Below, piece after piece: positions 18,809 to 28,507 of a stretch of 64,000 nucleotides of DNA. A program made the position numbers and the translations under genes. The notes below the pieces were generated by a model. The model was not told where the DNA came from and searched no databases. It saw only the letters and a program-made list of their open reading frames with translations. How positions within the stretch are numbered: the stretch's first letter is position 1; every line of letters starts with the position of its first letter. The DNA comes from Peribacillus simplex (lineage in GTDB: Bacteria; Bacillota; Bacilli; Bacillales; DSM-1321): assembly GCF_001542915.1 (NCBI RefSeq), contig NZ_LNNH01000012.1, positions 329,120 through 393,119 of the forward strand. Direction: 5' to 3'.

Positions 18809-19791
18809 GGCTTTTCCACCTTTCTTCTCGTTGTTTGTCTTTCCACAAAAGAAACAGGCAGCTTCTTATGTGTTTCTTCTATTTTTTCCTGATTGATTTT
18901 CCTAATCAACATTTCCGCAGCTTGCGCCCCCATCTCATAGGCAGGCTGGCGAATGGTCGATAACGGCGGGTGCAATAAGGCCGTGAAGGCGATATCATCA
19001 TAGCCGATCAATTGAATCTCCTCCGGAATCCGGATTCCCCGTTTCAAGATTTCCTGAAGGGCCGCAGCTGCGACAATATCATTACAAGCGATGATTCCAT
19101 CCGTTTCTGGATATTGCTCGAATAGCTGCCGCACACATACTTGTCCTCCTTGTAGAGTGAGGGACGAGTCCATGACCTGTACATTCACTTTCGCCTGTGT
19201 CAATTCCTCCATTGCAGCCGTGTACCGTTCATATACAGGCTTTATTTCCACGGGTCCCCTGATCAGGACGATATTTGTACTGCCCCTATCGAGCAATACC
19301 CGTGCTGCCAACCTGCCGCCCGTCTTTTGGTCGGAATAAACGGCTGGCAAGTTCTCTGCCGTCCGATCGAGAAGGACGACTGGAATTTCCAGATTGTCAA
19401 AATTTTCATTGGCTTCTTCGCTTGTCGAAGCAATGATGCCCACTACATTATTCTGTAGAAAGGTGTCGATATATTCTATTTCCTTATCTCTCTTCTCATC
19501 GCTATTTCCGAATATCAGCCGATAGCCAAATTGCTGCAAGTAATCCTCGACACCCCTTGCCATTTCCGGGAAGAAAGGATTCGTAATGTCCGGTAAGATC
19601 AAGCCCACCAATTTGGATTTACGGTTATAGAGGGACCTTGCCACTTCATTCGGTTTATAATTCAGCTTTTCAACAGCCGCCATGACGACCTTCTTTGTGT
19701 CTTCATGTGCGTACCCGCTGCCATTCATGACTCTAGAAACCGTTGCCACGGAAACGCCTGCTTCCTTTGCAACCTCCCGAATAGTTGCCAC
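18805..19791 (-). CDS. rbsR: LacI-family ribose operon repressor RbsR
   Basis: A 328-residue transcription factor: N-terminal helix-turn-helix ATIREVAKEAGVSVATVSRVMN followed by a periplasmic-binding-protein-like effector domain. First gene of the ribose operon; expected to repress it until ribose or a ribose derivative binds. The GTG at 19791 was chosen over the longer frame (19845) because GAGGTGG lies 5 bases upstream and the protein then begins like B. subtilis RbsR. A LacI/CcpA-type operator lies 22 bases upstream of the start. Confidence 0.93.
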   Translation of the reverse strand: MATIREVAKEAGVSVATVSRVMNGSGYAHEDTKKVVMAAVEKLNYKPNEVARSLYNRKSKLVGLILPDITNPFFPEMARGVEDYLQQFGYRLIFGNSDEKRDKEIEYIDTFLQNNVVGIIASTSEEANENFDNLEIPVVLLDRTAENLPAVYSDQKTGGRLAARVLLDRGSTNIVLIRGPVEIKPVYERYTAAMEELTQAKVNVQVMDSSLTLQGGQVCVRQLFEQYPETDGIIACNDIVAAAALQEILKRGIRIPEEIQLIGYDDIAFTALLHPPLSTIRQPAYEMGAQAAEMLIRKINQEKIEETHKKLPVSFVERQTTRRKVEKP

Positions 19792-19813
19792 TATATCCAC
19801 CTCAATAATTTTC

Positions 19814-19827
19814 TGTAACCGTTTACA
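19814..19827. promoter_or_regulatory. cre / LacI-type operator of the ribose operon
   Basis: TGTAACCGTTTACA matches the cre consensus TGWAANCGNTNWCA at every fixed position. It lies between the promoter region and the rbsR start, a position suited to roadblock repression. It can serve CcpA, RbsR, or both, since both are LacI-family proteins with similar sites. Confidence 0.85.
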
Positions 19828-20018
19828 CAAATAGCTTATCACCAATCTATCTGCACGGCAAGCTTTATTGTTAAGATATTTTTTAGGTAATCGGAACCAT
19901 ATCGCAGGACTAACTCAAAAGATGGTGATCATCAGGCACGTCATGTTTGAACGATTCTTCTTCTATCAATAAGCAGAACAAGACTATCACCCTCTGCCGA
20001 AAAATAACAAAATAAAAT

Positions 20019-20043
20019 GCTGGCTCAATGAAATTGAGCCAGC
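20019..20043 (-). terminator. Intrinsic terminator of the siderophore operon
   Basis: An 11-bp perfect stem (20019-20029 with 20033-20043), 3-base loop; on the minus strand followed by ATTTTATTTTGTTATTTT. Lies 10 bases after the last siderophore gene. Confidence 0.93.
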
Positions 20044-20053
20044 TTAGCAACAA

Positions 20054-21871
20054 TTAAATGGATTTGGCAGGTAGCTTTTCGTACAGAGCATTATTGACAT
20101 ATCCGTACTCTGATGCGTGCGGTCGATCTTCACCATCACTGTATCCATATTGAAGCATCCTGTTCCTGTTTAAACAGAGCTTTGTTAATTTCGGGGCGAA
20201 GAAATTGAATAGGTCGAAACGGTCCTGCAGCTGCGGGAACTTTTGCTGATGTGCAAGGATCGCTTTCGTGACGCCTTCCCAGAAGCGATTCTCATTCAAT
20301 AATTTCCTTTTCATCAGGAGCGTGGACAAATAACGGAAGTGACAAATGAAGAGTCCCGTGAAAATGAATTGAACAAGTCCTTCAGGCGGCTCGCACCTTA
20401 AAACCTTTTTTAGATCATCAGGAAGTTCGCTCAATTCAGGAAGCGGCTGATCACTTATATTGACGTCATCGACAAAATCCTTGATTGCCAGCCTATGCGG
20501 CTTGTAATCCTTCAATACTAAAATCGTATTTTGGCCATGTGGCGAAAAAACGACACCATATTGATAAATGAAATGCAATAACGGAGAAAGGATGACTTCG
20601 AATAGTTGGTCCGTCCATTCTGCAGCGGTTACCCCTGATTTTTCGATCAGACTTTCCACATACGGCTTGCCTTCTTGGTCCACATGCAGGAGCGACGCTA
20701 ACGTAATCGGCTTCTCGCCTTCCTCCATATAACTGTAAATGCTTTCCCGCCAAATGCCGCCCAGCATCTCTAAATATTGATAGGGTACATTTTTCAACCT
20801 GGAGAAATAGGGATGATCGACATTCAGACTGGCGATTTCACCGGGAAGCACCACTTTGCATTCTTCTTTTAAATAACGATCATTGTCGTAAATATTCTTA
20901 ATATACTCCGTGATCTTTGGTGCAATGACCGTACGTTCTGCTGGCAATCCGCGATAGACGAGCGTATTCAATATGCTCATTGGCAGCTTGACGTGGTGCT
21001 TATTCTTATTGGACAGATTAACGAAGGTCCGAATCGACTGCTGCGGCAGATACTCATCAGGGCCATTACCTAATGCCACGATCAGCCCCTTGGCCAAATC
21101 ATCGGTGAAATTCTGGATGATGACATTCTTCCATTGCCATTCATGAATCGGCAGGTAATAATAGTCTTTCTCTTCTAAGCCCTTCTCTGCCAATCTATCG
21201 GAAAAATCCTTTCGGGTTTCCATATCCAGTTCATTTTCCATCAATTGTTTGTAGTCCAAGGTTTTGATTGAATTGAAAGCGGCTCTTGTTTTATGGACGG
21301 CAATCCATGATAGCTGGATTTTCTCCTGGTTTTCCGGAGCAAACTTCAAATAATCATCATAACCGAATCCAATTCTCCCCTTATTATAAGCGATCCAAGG
21401 GTGCCCGCTCATTTCTCCCTCAAGCCATGCATAGTCCAGCTCGACCAACTCATCAGCGCTTTGTCCTGGTTTGGCTAGCAATTGCAGGTCGGCCAGCAAT
21501 GTATGATTGAATTCTTTAATCAAATGGCCGGTTGTTTCTGCCGTCATTCCAATTAGCGGCTGAAGATCCAAAATGAATTGAATCGCATCATCCGCTTGTG
21601 TAGCTTCTCCAGTTGCGGTTTCATAGACTGAAATCGAATCAGCCTGGACTTCATAGCTATCGAATAGGCGCGGCCTCGCTAAAAATCGATACGATAGATC
21701 TTCATTTATTTTCAGCTCATATAAGTTTCCTGCTGCATCTTCGATCAAGAGAACTGGATGGATCATATCCTCATACATATATTCGGAAATCATTTTGGCG
21801 AGCAGGTTTCGGTTTACGATCGACCAATTTTTTTTCGTAGCCGCCTTTTCCACTTCATTTATGAATTGCAT
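20054..21871 (-). CDS. IucA/IucC-family siderophore synthetase (RhbF/IucC-like)
   Basis: A 605-residue NRPS-independent siderophore (NIS) synthetase. It has the IucA/IucC ATP-binding core (PWIAYNKGRIGFGYDDYLKF, LPMSILNTLVYRGLPAERT-type block split by charged residues) and the FhuF-like C-terminal part with GVVFSPHGQNT and AIKDFVDDVN. These enzymes adenylate a carboxylate of citrate and join an amine or hydroxamate arm. As the last gene it should add the second arm. ATG 21871 follows AAGGGGAG; the upstream GTG (21889) lies over that site. Second of two such synthetases in the operon. Confidence 0.9.
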   Translation of the reverse strand: MQFINEVEKAATKKNWSIVNRNLLAKMISEYMYEDMIHPVLLIEDAAGNLYELKINEDLSYRFLARPRLFDSYEVQADSISVYETATGEATQADDAIQFILDLQPLIGMTAETTGHLIKEFNHTLLADLQLLAKPGQSADELVELDYAWLEGEMSGHPWIAYNKGRIGFGYDDYLKFAPENQEKIQLSWIAVHKTRAAFNSIKTLDYKQLMENELDMETRKDFSDRLAEKGLEEKDYYYLPIHEWQWKNVIIQNFTDDLAKGLIVALGNGPDEYLPQQSIRTFVNLSNKNKHHVKLPMSILNTLVYRGLPAERTVIAPKITEYIKNIYDNDRYLKEECKVVLPGEIASLNVDHPYFSRLKNVPYQYLEMLGGIWRESIYSYMEEGEKPITLASLLHVDQEGKPYVESLIEKSGVTAAEWTDQLFEVILSPLLHFIYQYGVVFSPHGQNTILVLKDYKPHRLAIKDFVDDVNISDQPLPELSELPDDLKKVLRCEPPEGLVQFIFTGLFICHFRYLSTLLMKRKLLNENRFWEGVTKAILAHQQKFPQLQDRFDLFNFFAPKLTKLCLNRNRMLQYGYSDGEDRPHASEYGYVNNALYEKLPAKSI

Positions 21872-21894
21872 ACACTGACTCCCCTTCACTCTAT

Positions 21895-23223
21895 TTAATG
21901 GGCCGTGACCGGCGTTTTTACACGGAATGATTGAAAAGCTCCTCTTGGTTCAGCTGGATATACGTCCCTGCCCGCTATTCGGTTAATGATAATCGAATTC
22001 CTGAAAGCCCCCAGCCCTAAGTCCGGTGTACCTACACCATGCGTATGTATCTCTCCGTTTTGAATGAAAAGGTGATTGGAAGTCGGGACAGTCGTACCAA
22101 TCCGGTAGTCCTTGGTTATGTCCAGACGGCCAAGCTCATCTCGGACAAGAAGGTCTTCCATTCCTTCAAGAAAGGTCGGGACGGTTGATTTATACCCTGT
22201 TCCGAATACGATCGCCTCAGTATCCACATTAAAATCGCTTTCTTCGACCCATTGATGACATTTCAATGTCCATCCACGATCGGAAGGTTTTAATGCTGAC
22301 ACTTCCGTCATGGCCCTAAGTTCAATGGCAAGTTCGGCATTTCCAATCGATTTCTCATATATTTTGTCGAAGATCGATGCAATCGTCGTCGCACTGATCC
22401 CCTTATACAAGAGGTCCTGCTTCGGCAGGATTTCATCCTTCTTCTCCTGGGGCAGACGATAAAAGAAATCGAGATAATCCGGCGTGAAGTATTCCAAACC
22501 TAGTTTTGAATATTCCATTGGGAAAAACCCTTTTGACCTTGTATACCAGTTCAGCTGGTACCCATGATTCTCTTGCTCATTCAACAGATCCTCGAACACC
22601 TCGGCTGCACTCTGGCCCGAACCGACCACCGTTATCGATTTTTTATTCAGGATCCTTTCCTTATTCCGCAAATAATCGGCAGAATGCAAGATGCTTTCTC
22701 CTATGAATGGACTAAATGCAGCAGGCACCGCCGGGGCACTTCCGATACCCAGTACCACATGACGGCTATGAAACACCTCTACCTGCCGGGTTTGTTCATC
22801 CCTTACGTGTATACGGTAAACGGGCTCTTTTTGATCGTTTCTATACTCTATCGATTCCACCGTTTTTCCAAAGCAGCAGGTATCGAGCTGATTGGCAGTC
22901 CAGCGACAATAGTCGTTATATTCTTTCCGCGGGATCAGGAACTTTTCAAGAAAGTAGAAATGATAAAGCCTGTCATGCTGCTGTAAATAATTCAAGTAGC
23001 TATATTTACTTGTCACATCCGCCATGCTGACCAGATCAGCGAAGAACGGGACTTGCAGCGTCGTCCCCTCAAGCAGCATCCCTTCATGCCAATTAAACTC
23101 CTGCTTCCTTTCAAAAAAGAGAGCATTCAGTTCTGGAGTTTTCTCCAATAGGGCGGCTAGCCCAAGATTGAAAGGACCGATCCCGATCCCGATCACATCA
23201 TAGGTAAATCGTTGCTTCTCCAT
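21895..23223 (-). CDS. Lysine/ornithine N-monooxygenase family enzyme (IucD/RhbE-like)
   Basis: A 442-residue flavoprotein N-hydroxylase. FAD-binding GIGIGPFNLGLAALL near the N-terminus, an NADPH site VVGSGQSAAEVFEDLL in the middle, and the C-terminal VFGTGYKSTVP. The group hydroxylates a primary amine of lysine, ornithine or a diamine with O2 and NADPH. With a diaminobutyrate decarboxylase upstream, the substrate is probably 1,3-diaminopropane. ATG 23223 has AAAGGAAGTGG upstream and the gene overlaps the acetyltransferase gene by 26 bases. Confidence 0.9.
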   Translation of the reverse strand: MEKQRFTYDVIGIGIGPFNLGLAALLEKTPELNALFFERKQEFNWHEGMLLEGTTLQVPFFADLVSMADVTSKYSYLNYLQQHDRLYHFYFLEKFLIPRKEYNDYCRWTANQLDTCCFGKTVESIEYRNDQKEPVYRIHVRDEQTRQVEVFHSRHVVLGIGSAPAVPAAFSPFIGESILHSADYLRNKERILNKKSITVVGSGQSAAEVFEDLLNEQENHGYQLNWYTRSKGFFPMEYSKLGLEYFTPDYLDFFYRLPQEKKDEILPKQDLLYKGISATTIASIFDKIYEKSIGNAELAIELRAMTEVSALKPSDRGWTLKCHQWVEESDFNVDTEAIVFGTGYKSTVPTFLEGMEDLLVRDELGRLDITKDYRIGTTVPTSNHLFIQNGEIHTHGVGTPDLGLGAFRNSIIINRIAGRDVYPAEPRGAFQSFRVKTPVTAH

Positions 23224-23782
23224 ATTTCCACTTCCTTTCGAAGTTCTCACGCGTGCAAGCCATAAGCAAACCGGTCTTATCTGGAAGTTCAATTTCTTTC
23301 ATTGGTGTGAACCCGCATTTTTCAAACAGATGAATCATCTTTTCATTTCTAATATCCGGTTCGGCCATCACCTTTTTGGTATGGGAAGTGAGGAGTTGGT
23401 ATTTCACCATCGACCGTAAAAATGGCAAAGCCAGTCCTTTTCCGAGGTATCCAGGATTGCCAATGAGCAAATGAATTCCCTGGTCACCCTCCTCGGCCTC
23501 ATAATAGTCTTCAATGATATCGCCTTTTACCCAATACGACTCCCAATAGCTCATTGGTGTTTCATCGAGGCAGCCTAAATAGAGTGTTTGATGTGAATCA
23601 GCCAATGCCTTTTGTAAATGGAGCGCAAATTTTTCCTTAGTGAAATTCAAATTCCAATAGGGTATCACATGTTCTTCGTGCATCCAACCATGCAACATAT
23701 CGATATCCCGATCAAATTCAACTTTGACAAATGATAGTAATTGTTTATGGTCTTTCAACATTTCTTCATAACTATTTTTCAT
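23198..23782 (-). CDS. GNAT acetyltransferase for siderophore hydroxylamine (IucB/RhbD-like)
   Basis: A 194-residue GNAT-fold acyltransferase of the IucB branch. It has HGWMHEEHVIPYWNL, a block typical of N-hydroxylysine acetyltransferases, and the acyl-CoA loop GNPGYLGKGLA. Expected reaction: acetylation of N-hydroxy-diaminopropane to make the hydroxamate arm. ATG 23782 overlaps the preceding synthetase stop by 11 bases. AAGGGG lies 12 bases upstream, so translational coupling is likely. Position between synthetase and monooxygenase matches rhbCDE. Confidence 0.87.
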   Translation of the reverse strand: MKNSYEEMLKDHKQLLSFVKVEFDRDIDMLHGWMHEEHVIPYWNLNFTKEKFALHLQKALADSHQTLYLGCLDETPMSYWESYWVKGDIIEDYYEAEEGDQGIHLLIGNPGYLGKGLALPFLRSMVKYQLLTSHTKKVMAEPDIRNEKMIHLFEKCGFTPMKEIELPDKTGLLMACTRENFERKWKYGEATIYL

Positions 23783-25574
23783 TGACAGCCAAGACCCCTT
23801 GCGCAAATGGATTATCGATGATCGTATAGACGGATTGTGTCTCAAGTGAGCCTACAAGCTCGTCCAAGTCATGAAAACGTGTCAGTAAATTCGCTTTACA
23901 AGGCAGTTTTCTTTCTTGGAGCAGCCTGGAAACAACTCGATTCAGCCCTTCATCATCGCTCATTGCGTTGATCGATTCCAATTGTTCCTGAACGATTTGC
24001 AATAGTTCCTTTTCGGATGCCAATCCCTCTGTACCGAAATTATTGATCAATCCCAATAAATGATTGAAGAAAAAATAGTATTGCAGTCTTTCTTCAGCAA
24101 CTTCATCGGAACATATGGTGAAGCTTTTTTTGCTAAGCTCGGGAAGGATGCTAAACAAGCGGTCCACCTTGGATTGGCAATAATAATATCCTTGGTTATC
24201 ACGGTAATGGAATGTGGAAGGGTACCCGTTTTGAAGCTGGATGATGGAATTTTGCTGATGGGCCTCCAGGACGATTCCATATTTTTCAAATAACCAAAGC
24301 ATTGGTTTTACGGTCATGGACAGATAACTAGTGAACCAATCGATGCTCACCTCTTCTGTCGGCCGGTTTTCATCTATGGCCAATTTATGGATGATGGCTG
24401 AGAGCCTGGAAGGTGCTCCAAAGGCATTATCCTGGCAAAGGCCGGCAATCAGACTGGTTTGTTTATCGTCTTCAAAGAAAGGATTTTCTCTTATATCTAC
24501 ATCGAAGCCTGAGTCATGTTCTTCTGTTTTAATCGTTAAGTACGCAGGGTCCTTTATGACACGGAAGGCCGGATGGTGTTGTTTGAGATCACCGCCCAAT
24601 TTCGAATCCATCAGTCTAGCTATTTCCACACCGCGATCCAATTCTTTTTGCAGATTCGCTCGTAATGAATTCGTGATCTTGACCGGCACTGAAAACTTAT
24701 ACATATACCGGGATGAGGCACTATAGACCGTCCTGAATGAAGAAGTTGCGGTAAACTTTTTCCCAAGCGGACCTGCATGGATAAGCTGACCCGACTCGAT
24801 TAATCGCCTGACCTCATCTTTTTCGACAAGATGCTCTGCCTGAAGCGGATGTGCCGGTATAATGATAGATTGGCTATCTTCATGGCAATACTTGTCACGG
24901 AATTCTTCAGGAATTTCCACGTCTGCCATTAATTCACTTTTTATGATTTCACTTGCAGACAGGGCTTCGCTGGAGTCCTGGATGACGATCGCGGGATCGG
25001 CCAAAAAGTAATGCAGCTGGAACTCGCCTTTTAATTCAGGTGAATAGATCGTTTCATCCCGTTCTGAAATGCCTTGCTTACTTTTTGGAGTAGGATGGAG
25101 CAGATGACCGAATAAAAGCGACTGTTCTGCCTCAATATATGTAAAATCACAGCTTTGAAGGGCGTCATGGTCTTCAAACCGGGCTTCGACATAGCGCTGA
25201 ATATTTTGGCTGCTGAGGATGACGCGCAGCATCAGCTCATCTTCGCTATCCGTCCTTCCCTGTTCAGTCAATAATTCTTTGGATATCGCGGAAACCATTG
25301 TCACGTAGTCCAATTCGTGTACCTGTTTGGATGATGTTCGGTAATAGGCCGGGAAGGCGAAAATATGGCGCCCCGTTTCCGACCAATACTTAATGGGAAC
25401 AAGCAAGGCAATATCTTGGGATGTAAGATTGCAAACGATTAAAGAATCGGGAACCGTTCCCTCCAATTCAGGATAGTTCTTCGATTCTTCCAATCTGCCA
25501 TTCCCGGTTTCCCTGAAATAACAATTCAGAAAGCTTTGCATCGTCGCCCTTTGGGCTATTTGCTTACTATTCAT
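23772..25574 (-). CDS. IucA/IucC-family siderophore synthetase (RhbC/IucA-like)
   Basis: A 600-residue NIS synthetase. Motifs include IIPAHPLQAEHL, the core TSSFRTVYSASSRYMYKFS and VKITNSLRANLQKELDRG, plus the C-terminal LEAHQQNSIIQLQNG. The HPLQ and SSRYMYK blocks are typical of the IucA/AcsD group, which attach the first arm to citrate. ATG 25574 was chosen because GGAGG lies 7 bases upstream; the ATG at 25580 touches that site. It is coupled to the decarboxylase gene, which ends at 25577. Confidence 0.9.
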   Translation of the reverse strand: MNSKQIAQRATMQSFLNCYFRETGNGRLEESKNYPELEGTVPDSLIVCNLTSQDIALLVPIKYWSETGRHIFAFPAYYRTSSKQVHELDYVTMVSAISKELLTEQGRTDSEDELMLRVILSSQNIQRYVEARFEDHDALQSCDFTYIEAEQSLLFGHLLHPTPKSKQGISERDETIYSPELKGEFQLHYFLADPAIVIQDSSEALSASEIIKSELMADVEIPEEFRDKYCHEDSQSIIIPAHPLQAEHLVEKDEVRRLIESGQLIHAGPLGKKFTATSSFRTVYSASSRYMYKFSVPVKITNSLRANLQKELDRGVEIARLMDSKLGGDLKQHHPAFRVIKDPAYLTIKTEEHDSGFDVDIRENPFFEDDKQTSLIAGLCQDNAFGAPSRLSAIIHKLAIDENRPTEEVSIDWFTSYLSMTVKPMLWLFEKYGIVLEAHQQNSIIQLQNGYPSTFHYRDNQGYYYCQSKVDRLFSILPELSKKSFTICSDEVAEERLQYYFFFNHLLGLINNFGTEGLASEKELLQIVQEQLESINAMSDDEGLNRVVSRLLQERKLPCKANLLTRFHDLDELVGSLETQSVYTIIDNPFAQGVLAVNEK

Positions 25575-25576
25575 CT

Positions 25577-27085
25577 TCATTCCTCCATCATATTGAACAT
25601 TTCACCTAGTACGCGAATCTCACCTAGTATGTCTTCTATATGCTCAAGCCTTGTCATCGGATTCAGTAGGGTCATTTTTAAATAAACCTGGCCCTCGAAA
25701 CGGGTTTTTGCTAAAAATGCGCGACCGCTATTCAATAATTCCTGCTGGATCTGCTTATTTAACTGATCTGCCAACTGAGCACTTACTCCCTCTGGATCAT
25801 AACGGAATACGACTGCATTCAATTCAGGATGGCTGTTCAAAACACGGAATCCGTCCTCTTTATCGATCATTGCCGCTGCGTCTCCTGCAAGATGACATGT
25901 ATAGTCGATCATTTCAGCAAACGTATCAAGTCCAACAACCTTTAATGACATCCAAAGTTTCAGCGCATCGAATCTCCTCGTTGTTTGGATCGATTTATTG
26001 ACTAAGTGGACCATTCCTTCTTCTTCATCTTCCTCGGGATTCAAGTAATCGGCATGATGCTGGATATATTGAAAGTGGTCACGATCTGAAACAAGGAAAG
26101 CACCACAGCTTATTGGTTGATAGAATAGTTTATGAAAATCGACTGTAATGGAATCCGCCGATTCCATTCCCTTTACCGATTCTCTGAAATTGCGACTCAA
26201 CATCATTGCACCGCCATATGCGGCATCTATATGCAGCCAAATTCCGTTCGCCCTCGCAATTTCAGCCAAATCAGCCATTGGATCGATCGAACCGAAATCC
26301 GTTGTCCCACAAGTAGCAACGATGGCAAATGGAAGTAAATCCTGCTCCTTCAAGAGCTTCAGCTGTTGGTTCATTTCATCGATGGATAAACGGTGATTGG
26401 CATCCGTTTTAATCGTAATAACCGCCTGTTCACCAAGCCCCAGTTGTGCCGCCGATTTACGAACCGTAAAATGGGCGGCCTCCGAGCATAAAATCCTTAG
26501 TTTTTTCGAATCGGCCGGCAGTCCATGTTGTTGGACATCGACATCCCAGACACGCTTACAATACGCATCCCTGGCCAGCAGCAGGCCCATATAATTGGAT
26601 TGTGTACCGCCGCTGGTAAACACACCGTCCGCTTTTTCCGGTAATCCTGCCTGATTGCACAACCATTTGATTAGTCGCTCTTCAACAAAGGTTGCAGTCG
26701 AGCTTTGATCCCATGAATCCATCGATTGATTCAACGTACTGATGATCATCTCGGCCGCCACGGCTGGTATTAACGTCGGGCAATGCAAATGCCCGATACA
26801 GGTCGGGCTGTGTACATTCATGCTGTCATTGATCACAAATTCAGCTAGCTCGGCCGCAACCGACTCAAGGGTCTCCCCTTTTATGGATGCAATGGACAGT
26901 TCATTTAACCTTGCTTCCAATTCATGCGGTTTTTTGCCGGAATAGGGGGAATCGTTCCCCTTTAAGAAGTCGGCTAACGTGTTTTCTATGATTTTGAGAG
27001 ACCGTGTATAGTTATGGATCCCTTCCTCGTTATTCAGGAAAAATGGAGCATAGGCAAAGTCAGCTTTCTTTAAGGTTTCAATCAT
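25577..27085 (-). CDS. ddc: PLP-dependent decarboxylase, L-2,4-diaminobutyrate decarboxylase type
   Basis: A 502-residue group II PLP decarboxylase. The PLP lysine is Lys319 in VDFHKLFYQP; the Asp that contacts the ring is in HIDAAYGGA (about residue 287). SPTCIGHLHCP and FTSGGTQSNYMGLLLARD are typical of diaminobutyrate/aromatic decarboxylases. Placed directly after a diaminobutyrate aminotransferase, it should turn L-2,4-diaminobutyrate into 1,3-diaminopropane. The gene begins 4 bases after the aminotransferase stop. Corresponds to rhbB. Confidence 0.9.
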   Translation of the reverse strand: MIETLKKADFAYAPFFLNNEEGIHNYTRSLKIIENTLADFLKGNDSPYSGKKPHELEARLNELSIASIKGETLESVAAELAEFVINDSMNVHSPTCIGHLHCPTLIPAVAAEMIISTLNQSMDSWDQSSTATFVEERLIKWLCNQAGLPEKADGVFTSGGTQSNYMGLLLARDAYCKRVWDVDVQQHGLPADSKKLRILCSEAAHFTVRKSAAQLGLGEQAVITIKTDANHRLSIDEMNQQLKLLKEQDLLPFAIVATCGTTDFGSIDPMADLAEIARANGIWLHIDAAYGGAMMLSRNFRESVKGMESADSITVDFHKLFYQPISCGAFLVSDRDHFQYIQHHADYLNPEEDEEEGMVHLVNKSIQTTRRFDALKLWMSLKVVGLDTFAEMIDYTCHLAGDAAAMIDKEDGFRVLNSHPELNAVVFRYDPEGVSAQLADQLNKQIQQELLNSGRAFLAKTRFEGQVYLKMTLLNPMTRLEHIEDILGEIRVLGEMFNMMEE

Positions 27086-27089
27086 TGCT

Positions 27090-28442
27090 TCAGCCCCTTG
27101 CTACTGCTGCACGAACAGCTTGTTCAAAAATTTCAGTAGCTTCGCGAAGCTGGGCTTCCGTTACGATTAATGGCGGCAGGAATCTCACTACGCTTCCATG
27201 TCTGCCTCCGACTTCCAGAATCAAACCTCTTTCGAAGCACTCCTGTTGTATCGCGCTTGCAAGCTCCGAATGGGCTGGGTAACTCCCATTTTGATTTTGC
27301 TCTTTTTGATGATCGACCATCTCAACGCCAACCATTAGGCCGCGACCTCTAACATCGCCAATCTGCGGTATATCCTTTTGCAAATCTTTGAGGATATCCT
27401 GTAACAGTTCACCCATTTTTGCTGCATGTTCAATAAGGTTGGTTTGTTTCATGTACTTTAAACTTGCAGTGCCTGCTGCCATTGCCAATTGGTTCCCGCG
27501 GAATGTGCCGATATGTGCACCTGGAGTCCAAACATCCAAATCTTTATGATAAATCACGACAGATAATGGCAGGCTGCCACCGATTGCTTTCGATAGGACA
27601 AGAACATCCGGAATGATTCCTGCATGTTCAAAGGCGAACATTTTGCCTGTGCGACCTATGCCTGATTGAACTTCGTCAATGATCAGCGGGATGCCCTTCT
27701 CTTTTGTTATTCTTCTGATTTCCTTAAGCCAAGGGATCGGCGCAGGTATGGAGCCGCCCTCTCCTTGCACGGCCTCTAAAATCATTCCCGCAGGAGCCAA
27801 TAATCCGGATTCGGGATCATTCAGCAGGTTTTCGATATATTGGCTGCTGATTTTATGACTATCCTCGCCCCCAATGCCAAAAGGACAGCGATATTGATAA
27901 GGATATGGCAGGAATTGTACATCTGGCATCAATCCTTGAACCTTTTCCTTCGGTTTTGTATTTCCGCTAATTGACATCGTTGCGTGCGTTGCCCCGTGAT
28001 ATGCACCTTGGAATGATAAAATGCCGCTGTTGCCTGTAGCGGTTTTAACTAATTTAAGTGCAGCTTCTATGGCATCCCCGCCAGTGGGGCCGCAAAATTG
28101 GATTTTTGCATTTTTTCGGAATTCTTCTGGCAGCCATTCAAAAATTTCATCAACGAACTGCTCTTTTATCGGTGTAGTAAAGTCCAAAGTGTGCAAAGGA
28201 CTTTTATTTTTAAGTACTTTTTCCATTTCTTCAAGGACAGCCGGGTGATTGTGTCCAAGCGCTAATGTTCCGGCTCCGGCAAGAAAATCTATATATGTTT
28301 TCCCATCCATGTCTGTAAGGTAAATACCTTCCGCTTTTTCGATGGCCATGGGTAATCTTCTAGGATATGAACGAGCGTTTGACTCCCTTGTATTTTGCTG
28401 TTCCAGCAATTGATCATTTTTAGTGGGTGTGATAGTTGCCAT
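27090..28442 (-). CDS. dat: Diaminobutyrate--2-oxoglutarate aminotransferase
   Basis: A 450-residue class III PLP aminotransferase. PLP lysine Lys285 in LVLSKAIGGSLPLS; Asp256 in IIDEVQSGIGRTGKMFAFEH. The FCGPTGGDAIEAALKL and FQGAYHGATHATMS blocks are those of the EctB/RhbA/DAT group. Expected reaction: aspartate semialdehyde plus glutamate to L-2,4-diaminobutyrate and 2-oxoglutarate. First gene of the siderophore operon; the ATG follows GGAGG at 7 bases, and two Fur boxes lie upstream. A role in ectoine synthesis is unlikely, as ectA and ectC are absent. Confidence 0.92.
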   Translation of the reverse strand: MATITPTKNDQLLEQQNTRESNARSYPRRLPMAIEKAEGIYLTDMDGKTYIDFLAGAGTLALGHNHPAVLEEMEKVLKNKSPLHTLDFTTPIKEQFVDEIFEWLPEEFRKNAKIQFCGPTGGDAIEAALKLVKTATGNSGILSFQGAYHGATHATMSISGNTKPKEKVQGLMPDVQFLPYPYQYRCPFGIGGEDSHKISSQYIENLLNDPESGLLAPAGMILEAVQGEGGSIPAPIPWLKEIRRITKEKGIPLIIDEVQSGIGRTGKMFAFEHAGIIPDVLVLSKAIGGSLPLSVVIYHKDLDVWTPGAHIGTFRGNQLAMAAGTASLKYMKQTNLIEHAAKMGELLQDILKDLQKDIPQIGDVRGRGLMVGVEMVDHQKEQNQNGSYPAHSELASAIQQECFERGLILEVGGRHGSVVRFLPPLIVTEAQLREATEIFEQAVRAAVARG

Positions 28443-28465
28443 AATGAGCCTCCTAGTATATTAAT

Positions 28466-28480
28466 TGATAATAATTATCA
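28466..28480. promoter_or_regulatory. Fur box (perfect) upstream of the siderophore operon
   Basis: TGATAATAATTATCA is identical to the 7-1-7 Fur consensus TGATAATNATTATCA. It lies 24 bases before the dat start. Confidence 0.95.
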
Positions 28481-28507
28481 TTTTCAATGACACAATCATC
28501 ATTTTAC

